From the NCBI GenBank assembly GCA_027053135.1, contig JALUEA010000073.1, forward strand, positions 1 to 11,463: a stretch of DNA of 11,463 nt, in the 5' to 3' direction. The stretch comes from Candidatus Altimarinota bacterium. Its GTDB lineage: Bacteria; Patescibacteriota; Gracilibacteria; CAIRYL01. The notes under the pieces were generated by a model that was given only the letters and a program-made list of their open reading frames with translations, had not been told where the DNA came from and ran no database searches. This document shows positions 6,592 to 11,463 of the stretch, in pieces (positions within the stretch are counted from its first letter, which is position 1; each line of letters starts with the position of its first letter). A program made the position numbers and the translations under genes.

Positions 6592-8358
6592 TTACATTTT
6601 TTCAACAGTTGGTATTCCCATGCAGTATAATCCATTATACATAATATTTTTAAAAACGGTAATGAGGATAATATTATAGAAATAATCTGGATTTGTTTCG
6701 TCAAGAATTTTTGTATGTGCGTAAAATGAACTAAATTCACTCGCTAAATCGTATAAGTAATTTGCGAGGTGATGTGAGCTTAATGTTTCTAAAGAAAGTT
6801 TTAGAACGAATTCAAATTGAGAAAATTTTTTTTCTAATAGAGTAATTGGAGATGATCGTGGTGTGATATAGGTGATGTTTTGAATGTTTGCAAGAGTTGT
6901 TTTTGAAATTTTTTCAAGAATAGAGTTTGCTCGTACATATGAATACAAGAGGTATGGACCAGTATTTCCAGCAAAATCAAGGGCAACACTTTCATCGTAC
7001 ACAATATCTTTTCCTGCTGAAACTTTTAAAATGGAATATTTAATAGCAGAAATAGCAATTTTTTGTGCAATTTGTTTTTTTTCTTTCTCTGGAAAAGAGG
7101 ATATTGGGGTATTTTGTTGTGCATTTATTGTTTTTAAAACATTTTCTTGTGCTTCGTCAATCCATTCTTGTGCTCGAATAATACCTCCTGTTCGTGATGA
7201 CATTTTTCCAGTTTTTAGTTTTAAAATACCATGTGCTCTATGGATAGTTTTTTCTTTCCATTCTGGGTTTATGAGTCCAGCAGCTTCTTTTACAATTGTA
7301 AAATATTCTTTTTGATCTCCTCCTGTAATAGTAAGGGAGTAATCTGGATTATATTTTTCCCATTTTTTATAAAATAATCCAATATCTTTCGCTTCATATG
7401 TTGGGAGTCCTTCTGAGTTAATAAATACTCGTGTATGGTATCCATATTTTTCTCCTTCAAAGACAATGGCGTTTCCTGATTTTGTAAAGACTTTATTTTC
7501 TCCAGTATGCTCTTTTACAATTCTTGCACCATCACGAAATGTTGTGCTTTCTAAAAAGTAATGATCAAATTTTGATCCGAGTAATTCATAAATAGTTTCT
7601 AAATATTCAAGAGACCATTTACATCCCATAGTGTATATTTTTGAAAGTGTTGGGTTTGATTCTGGGTTTTGTACGATCGTATAGATTTCTTTGTTTATTT
7701 GTGTTATTTCTGCTTTTGCAGAGCTGTTTTCTGTTGAGAAATGTTTTTCTCCAAAAACATAACATTTTCCAAGAAATTTTTGTTTTTCGTATGGAGATTT
7801 GTTGATAGGGAGTTCTTCTCCTATATTTTGAATACCCCATAATGCTTTGGCAATATGCATTCCAACATCTCCTTGAAATGTAACATTTTTTACATTTGCT
7901 CCAGCAAATTTTGCGAGTCTATAAAAGGATTCTCCTATAACATTTGTCATGACATGTCCGATATGTACTTCTTTGAAAAGATTTGGATCGGTATGTTCGG
8001 TAATAAATACTTTATTTTGAAGTCGATTTGTTTTTCCAATATTTGTTCCTTTTTGGAAGTGTTTGTATAAAGTATCTGCATAATATTTTTTTGAAATAAA
8101 GAAATTTAAAAAACCAGGTCCTGCAATTTCTATTTTTTCAAAAAGAGGAGTTTTTTGCTGTAAAAGTGTATCTTTTATATTTTGTGCCAGCTTTTGTGGT
8201 GATTTTTGTACTGTTTTTGCGAGTTGTAGTGCAACAGTAGAGGAAAAATCCCCATTATTTGTATCGTTTGAAGGAACAACTTTAATATGTTTCGATTGAA
8301 ACTCTATATTAAGGTCTGTAAGAGCATTTTTAAGAGTGTGTGTGATTTCTTGATTCAT
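6592..8358 (-). CDS. argS: Arginyl-tRNA synthetase
   Basis: This class I aminoacyl-tRNA synthetase charges tRNA-Arg with arginine in the cytoplasm. The length, 588 residues, is normal. The N-terminal Add1-type domain covers about 1-90 and ends with GPGFLNFF (80-87). The catalytic domain has HIGH (132-135) within a divergent block EHTDPNLFKEVHIGH (121-135), then FQGDVGMH (161-168), HTRVFINSEGLPTYEAKD (308-325) and a readable KMSSRTG (385-391) equivalent to the KMSKS loop. The DALR anticodon-binding domain starts near NTGPYLLYSYVRANSIL (465-481) and the protein ends in the usual VEKM. The ATG at 8356-8358 lacks a Shine-Dalgarno. A terminator and the tRNA-Val gene lie upstream, so argS probably starts a new transcription unit. 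No frame damage or missing catalytic motif was seen. Confidence 0.97.
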   Translation of the reverse strand: MNQEITHTLKNALTDLNIEFQSKHIKVVPSNDTNNGDFSSTVALQLAKTVQKSPQKLAQNIKDTLLQQKTPLFEKIEIAGPGFLNFFISKKYYADTLYKHFQKGTNIGKTNRLQNKVFITEHTDPNLFKEVHIGHVMTNVIGESFYRLAKFAGANVKNVTFQGDVGMHIAKALWGIQNIGEELPINKSPYEKQKFLGKCYVFGEKHFSTENSSAKAEITQINKEIYTIVQNPESNPTLSKIYTMGCKWSLEYLETIYELLGSKFDHYFLESTTFRDGARIVKEHTGENKVFTKSGNAIVFEGEKYGYHTRVFINSEGLPTYEAKDIGLFYKKWEKYNPDYSLTITGGDQKEYFTIVKEAAGLINPEWKEKTIHRAHGILKLKTGKMSSRTGGIIRAQEWIDEAQENVLKTINAQQNTPISSFPEKEKKQIAQKIAISAIKYSILKVSAGKDIVYDESVALDFAGNTGPYLLYSYVRANSILEKISKTTLANIQNITYITPRSSPITLLEKKFSQFEFVLKLSLETLSSHHLANYLYDLASEFSSFYAHTKILDETNPDYFYNIILITVFKNIMYNGLYCMGIPTVEKM

Positions 8359-8380
8359 AGAATTAAGTATTAGGAACTTT

Positions 8381-8409
8381 ATTGTATACTATAAAAAATA
8401 TGGAATAAA
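8381..8409 (-). promoter_or_regulatory. Candidate promoter for argS
   Basis: On the minus strand TACAAT (8381-8386, 5 of 6 matches) lies 17 nt downstream of TTTATT (8404-8409, only 3 of 6 matches), the latter inside the U-tract of the tRNA terminator. The start site would be near 8374, about 16 nt before the argS ATG. It fits the position just after a terminator, but the -35 box is weak. Confidence 0.4.
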
Positions 8410-8443
8410 AAAAAGCTCTATTTAATAATAAATAGAGCTTTTT
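8407..8443 (-). terminator. Intrinsic terminator after tRNA-Val
   Basis: A perfect inverted repeat (arms 8410-8424 and 8429-8443, core AGCTCTATTT/AAATAGAGCT) gives a 15-bp stem with a 4-nt loop. On the minus-strand transcript the 3' arm runs into eight U residues (8407-8414 on the plus strand are all A). It lies 14 nt after the tRNA CCA end. The plus-strand transcript would also have a short U-tract, so it could work both ways, but no plus-strand gene needs it. Confidence 0.85.
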
Positions 8444-8457
8444 CATAAAAGTTTCAA

Positions 8458-8534
8458 TGGTGGGTGATGAGAGATTCGAACTCCCGACCTCCTGGGTGTA
8501 AACCAGATGCTCTAGCCAACTGAGCTAATCACCC
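8458..8534 (-). tRNA. tRNA-Val (anticodon UAC)
   Basis: The minus strand folds into a complete cloverleaf of 77 nt including an encoded CCA. The acceptor stem GGGTGAT (8528-8534) pairs with ATCACCC (8462-8468), with discriminator A (8461) and CCA (8458-8460). The D arm is GCTC/GAGC with GG in the loop. The anticodon stem TCTGG/CCAGG encloses the loop TTTACAC with anticodon TAC (8498-8500), which reads GUA and probably other valine codons. The T arm GGGAG/CTCTC holds TTCGAAT. It begins 27 nt after the glycosyltransferase stop with no convincing promoter between, so it is probably processed from the groEL-glycosyltransferase transcript, and it is followed by a strong terminator. Confidence 0.97.
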
Positions 8535-8561
8535 AAAGTATAAACTTTAAGCTGATAAATC

Positions 8562-9731
8562 TTACACAATTATATTATGTTGAGTCAATATTTTTTTTAA
8601 ATTTTTTTCAAATACTGTTTCTGAAAATTTTTCACTTTGTTCTGTAAATATTTCTGGATGTTTTGTAAAACGCTCATATTGGTTTTCAAGTGTTTCTACT
8701 GCATTTTGTAGACATTCAGGAGTTTGTTTTTCAAATGGAATTCCTGTAATATTAGGAATCATTGTTTCTGTTACACCTCCTTTATTATAGTATATAACTG
8801 GTTTTTGACATGCATTTGCTTCTACAGGAGTTATACCAAAGTCTTCTAATCCCGGAAAAATAAATGCTTTACAATTTTGCATATAGTGGGTTACGACTTC
8901 ATCGCTTTGTCGTCCTAAAAATGTTATATTTTTAGAATTTTTGCTGTCTTTATCAAGTTTTAATCTTTGGCTTCCATCCCCAATAATAATAAGTTTTTTA
9001 TCAGGCATGTTTTGAAAGGCTTTAACAGCAAGTTGTATATTTTTAAATGGTTCTATCATACTGACAATACAATAAAAATCTTCTTTTATCATATTCTCAA
9101 AAGGTGTCTCTGAATTTTTAAGATCAAATCGATGTGTATTTACTGGAGGATAAAGGACATATGATTTTTTTCTCCAAAATTTTTTTATGCGCTGTGCGGT
9201 TGTTTTTGAATTGGCACATAGTACATTTGCTCTATCTCGTGCACAATAATCCCAAATTCGTAAGTTTTTAAGTGTTGTCCATAAAAAGGGAGTAAGTAGT
9301 TTTTTCCATCCTGTTAATTTTTCTTTCTGGTATTGATGTGTGTAGTCCCATGCATACCGCATAGGTGCATGAATATATGATAGATGAAATACATGTGTAG
9401 GGGTAATAATTCCATGAGCAAATGCACTTGAGGAAGAAATCACAAGATCGTACTTGTCAAAATTAAAACTTTCAATTGCTTGTGGAAATTGAGATATTAA
9501 AAACTGCTTTGGAATACCCCAACGAGTATATTTTTGAAGAAAAGATGTTTTTACTTTGTGAGGTGGAAACACTTTCCCACATTTTTTTTTATCGTATAGT
9601 AACGTAAAAATATCTGCTTGAGGAAATATTTTATATATTTGTTCTACTACGCGTTCAGCCCCTCCCATCTTTATAAGTAATTCTGCAACGATAGCTACTT
9701 TGAGTGTTTTTGATTGTGGTATTTTATTCAT
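8562..9731 (-). CDS. GT4-family glycosyltransferase
   Basis: A 389-residue retaining GT-B glycosyltransferase of the GT4 group, probably acting at the inner face of the membrane in polysaccharide, lipid or protein glycosylation. The N-domain opens with VAIVAELLIKMGGAERVV (12-29), where GGAE is the usual acceptor-side glycine loop, and has SYIHAPMRYAWD (118-129), a block seen in WbaZ-like mannosyltransferases. The C-domain has the linker LYPPVNTHRF (193-202), the strand LIIIGDG (247-253) and the donor-binding E-x7-E motif in EDFGITPVE (E296 and E304), followed by GGVTE (318-322). There is no signal peptide or membrane helix. The donor sugar cannot be told from sequence. It starts 21 nt after groEL; its start codon lies in a hairpin formed with the end of groEL and is preceded by CCCCCTCCC, the opposite of a Shine-Dalgarno. 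Confidence 0.9.
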   Translation of the reverse strand: MNKIPQSKTLKVAIVAELLIKMGGAERVVEQIYKIFPQADIFTLLYDKKKCGKVFPPHKVKTSFLQKYTRWGIPKQFLISQFPQAIESFNFDKYDLVISSSSAFAHGIITPTHVFHLSYIHAPMRYAWDYTHQYQKEKLTGWKKLLTPFLWTTLKNLRIWDYCARDRANVLCANSKTTAQRIKKFWRKKSYVLYPPVNTHRFDLKNSETPFENMIKEDFYCIVSMIEPFKNIQLAVKAFQNMPDKKLIIIGDGSQRLKLDKDSKNSKNITFLGRQSDEVVTHYMQNCKAFIFPGLEDFGITPVEANACQKPVIYYNKGGVTETMIPNITGIPFEKQTPECLQNAVETLENQYERFTKHPEIFTEQSEKFSETVFEKNLKKILTQHNIIV

Positions 9732-9779
9732 GGGAGGGGGATAAAGTTTTTTTTAGAACATGTTTCCCATACCTCCCAT
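9730..9779 (-). promoter_or_regulatory. Hairpin joining the end of groEL to the glycosyltransferase start
   Basis: On the minus-strand transcript ATGGGAGG (9772-9779, coding the GroEL GGM tail) is perfectly complementary to CCTCCCAT (9730-9737), which includes the first two bases of the glycosyltransferase start codon. The 8-bp stem has five G-C pairs, notable in such AT-rich DNA. The 34-nt loop contains the groEL stop. No U-tract follows on either strand, so it is not a terminator. A ribosome finishing groEL would keep the stem open, which suggests translational coupling; this is inferred, not shown. Confidence 0.5.
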
Positions 9780-11444
9780 ATTTAACCCAGGTTGTTCTGT
9801 ATTAGGAAGTAGAGATTGTGGATTTGCTGCTTCAGTAATGGCAACTTCTGTAGTAAGAAGCATACTTGCAACAGAGGTTGCATTTTGAAGAGCTGATCGC
9901 GTTACTTTTTTTGGATCAATAATTCCAGAAGTAACCAAATCTTCTATAGACTCTGTTGTAATATTAAATCCTATATTCTGGTTATTTTCTGCATTGTTTT
10001 TTGTTTCTGTTCGTATTTTATTTATTACGATTTCTCCATTGAGTCCCGCATTTTCTGCAATTTGTTTCACTGGAGCCAGTAATGCTTTTTGAATAATTTT
10101 CATTCCTGTTATGTGATCTGCTGGAAGGTTTTGTTCGTTTTTACAGTGATTTATAAAATCTTCCATTCGTTCAGAGATTTTTAAAAGAGCTGTTCCTCCT
10201 CCTGCAACAATTCCTTCTTCTATAGCAGACTTTGTTGCTGAAAGAGCATCTTCTATTCTATATTTTTTTTCTTTTAATTCAATTTCTGTAGGAGCTCCGA
10301 CTTGTAAAATTGCAACACCACCAGAAAGTTTTGCTATTCGTTGTTTAAAATTATCTTTTTCATAATCTGATTTTGTATTGTTTAATTGTGTTTCAATAGT
10401 ATGGATTCGTTCTTCAATTGCCTCTTTCTTTCCAAATCCGCCAATAATTTTTGTTGTATCTTTTGAAACAACAATTTTATTTGCTCTTCCAAGATTTTCT
10501 ACTGTTGCATCTTCAAGACGCATTTGTAAGTTTTCAGATATAACACTTGCCCCTGTAACAGTTGCAATATCTTCTAAAATTTCCTTTTGTTGTTCTCCAA
10601 ATGAAGGAGCTTTTACAACAACTGCTGTAAAAGTTCCACGAAGTTTGTTTAAAACAAGTGTGGTAAGTGCTTCATCAGAAATGTCTTTTGCAATAATACA
10701 GAGTTCTTTTTTATTTTGTTTTGACATTTCTTCGATAAGCGGAAGAATTTCTTGAATAGAATGAATTTTTTGATCTGTAATAAGAACAGCAGGTTGGTCT
10801 AATACGCATTCAAGACGAGATTGATCCGTGACCATATACGGAGAAAGATATCCATTATCAAATTGCATACCTTCAGCAATATGTACTGATACTCCAAGCG
10901 TTCGTCCTTCTTCAACAGAAATTACCCCCGTTACACCAACTTTTTCCATGATTTCTGCAATAGTTTTTCCAATTTCTGCGTTTTGTGCAGAGAGTGTTGC
11001 TACTTGTGTTATTTCTTCAGAAGAATTTATTTTTAGAGCCATTGTTTCAAGTTCCTGAAGTGCAAAAGCAGTTGCTGTTTGCATTCCATGTTGCAATAAT
11101 ACAGGGTTTGCTCCTGTCGCAATATGTTTCATTCCTTCGTGAACCATACTTCCAGAAAGAATTATTGCTGTTGTCGTTCCATCACCTGCAGAGTCATTTG
11201 TTTTGCTACTTGCTTCTTTTATAATTTGTACTGCAAGATTTTCTGTCTTATCTTCGAGAGTAATTTCTTTTGCAATAGTAACACCATCATTCGTAATGAT
11301 AGGTCCTCCAAATGATTTTTCAAGTACTACATTTCTTCCTTTTGGACCAAGTGTTACTTTTACTGCATTTGTTAATTTTTCTGCACCTTGTGCAAGTTTA
11401 TTTCGTGCGTTTATGTTGTATTCTATGTGTTTTGTAGTTGTCAT
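9753..11444 (-). CDS. groEL: Chaperonin GroEL (Hsp60)
   Basis: The large chaperonin subunit forms the 14-mer that folds proteins in the cytoplasm with ATP and GroES. The 563 residues cover all domains. In the equatorial domain are KVTLGPKGRNVVL (29-41), ITNDGVTIAKE (50-60), the ATP motif AGDGTTTA (86-93, catalytic D88) and GIVAGGG (411-417), with D399 in the EDAL block. The apical domain has NGYLSPYM (197-204) of the peptide-binding face and KAPSFGEQ (278-285). The C-terminus is a short standard GGM-type tail (GLNMGGMGNMF). The region 480-492 is unusually Asn/Lys-rich. The start ATG at 11442-11444 has no Shine-Dalgarno and sits 9 nt from a TATACT box, so the message may be leaderless. groES is not adjacent downstream; whether it lies upstream cannot be seen because the window ends there. 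Confidence 0.98.
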   Translation of the reverse strand: MTTTKHIEYNINARNKLAQGAEKLTNAVKVTLGPKGRNVVLEKSFGGPIITNDGVTIAKEITLEDKTENLAVQIIKEASSKTNDSAGDGTTTAIILSGSMVHEGMKHIATGANPVLLQHGMQTATAFALQELETMALKINSSEEITQVATLSAQNAEIGKTIAEIMEKVGVTGVISVEEGRTLGVSVHIAEGMQFDNGYLSPYMVTDQSRLECVLDQPAVLITDQKIHSIQEILPLIEEMSKQNKKELCIIAKDISDEALTTLVLNKLRGTFTAVVVKAPSFGEQQKEILEDIATVTGASVISENLQMRLEDATVENLGRANKIVVSKDTTKIIGGFGKKEAIEERIHTIETQLNNTKSDYEKDNFKQRIAKLSGGVAILQVGAPTEIELKEKKYRIEDALSATKSAIEEGIVAGGGTALLKISERMEDFINHCKNEQNLPADHITGMKIIQKALLAPVKQIAENAGLNGEIVINKIRTETKNNAENNQNIGFNITTESIEDLVTSGIIDPKKVTRSALQNATSVASMLLTTEVAITEAANPQSLLPNTEQPGLNMGGMGNMF

Positions 11445-11453
11445 AATATAGAT

Positions 11454-11459
11454 AGTATA
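11454..11459 (-). promoter_or_regulatory. Candidate -10 box for groEL (window edge)
   Basis: TATACT on the minus strand (5 of 6 matches to TATAAT) ends 9 nt before the groEL ATG. It would place the start site within about 3 nt of the ATG, that is, a nearly leaderless message. The -35 region and any heat-shock operator such as CIRCE would lie beyond the window, so this is tentative. Confidence 0.3.
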
Positions 11460-11463
11460 TTAA

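Noticed and set aside
6884..7315. 143-residue plus-strand open frame inside argS
   Set aside because: It is antisense to the conserved ArgS catalytic and DALR regions, and its Phe/Ser-rich composition mirrors Lys/Glu codons on the real strand.
8537..8542. TATACT immediately upstream of tRNA-Val as its promoter
   Set aside because: It would start transcription inside the tRNA (near 8530), so processing from the upstream transcript is more likely.
10378..10755. 125-residue plus-strand open frame inside groEL
   Set aside because: It is antisense to the conserved GroEL apical domain with no motif of its own.
23..11444. Alternative genetic code with UGA read as glycine
   Set aside because: All conserved glycines checked use normal codons and every protein is full length without any in-frame TGA.

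Overview
The window is AT-rich bacterial chromosome. All nine protein genes and the single tRNA gene lie on the minus strand, so they are read from high to low coordinates. In transcription order they are groEL, a GT4 glycosyltransferase, tRNA-Val(UAC), argS, a small glutathione-S-transferase-like protein, carA, a membrane-anchored TPR protein, a DedA/YqaA-type membrane protein, ilvB and murC. Gaps are short (about 20-90 nt). The exception is the 203-nt stretch 8359-8561, which holds the tRNA, a strong terminator and a probable argS promoter. No mobile element, CRISPR array or phage gene is visible.

The organism looks like a member of the Candidate Phyla Radiation or a similarly divergent small-genome bacterium. 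This is an inference from protein style: MurC has an E-S-C-E-Y-R-type substrate loop, ArgS has a divergent E-H-T-D-P-N...HIGH block, and unrelated housekeeping genes sit side by side. I cannot place it to a phylum. The standard genetic code fits. All nine stops are TAA, no gene needs UGA to be read as an amino acid, and CGA sits at conserved arginine positions, where it is the dominant arginine codon in murC (12 of 15 by hand count).

Right part (8407-11463): groEL is followed after 21 nt by the glycosyltransferase and then by tRNA-Val, and the unit ends at a 15-bp hairpin with a U-tract. The last codons of groEL are complementary to the sequence covering the glycosyltransferase start, which suggests translational coupling. 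Middle (4750-8400): argS probably has its own promoter. A weak hairpin and a TATAAT box separate it from the GST-like gene, and another candidate promoter precedes carA. Left part (23-4718): TPR protein, DedA-like protein and ilvB are closely spaced, and murC has the best promoter in the window (TTGTTA, 17 nt, extended TACAAT).

Functionally this is a mixture: protein folding, translation, the entry steps of pyrimidine/arginine and branched-chain amino acid synthesis, peptidoglycan precursor synthesis and envelope proteins. carB, ilvN and groES are not in the window. No clear new multi-gene system is visible. The most notable points are the groEL/glycosyltransferase hairpin, the lack of Shine-Dalgarno sequences before every gene, the CGA preference, the GST-like protein, and a CarA with three usually conserved histidines replaced.
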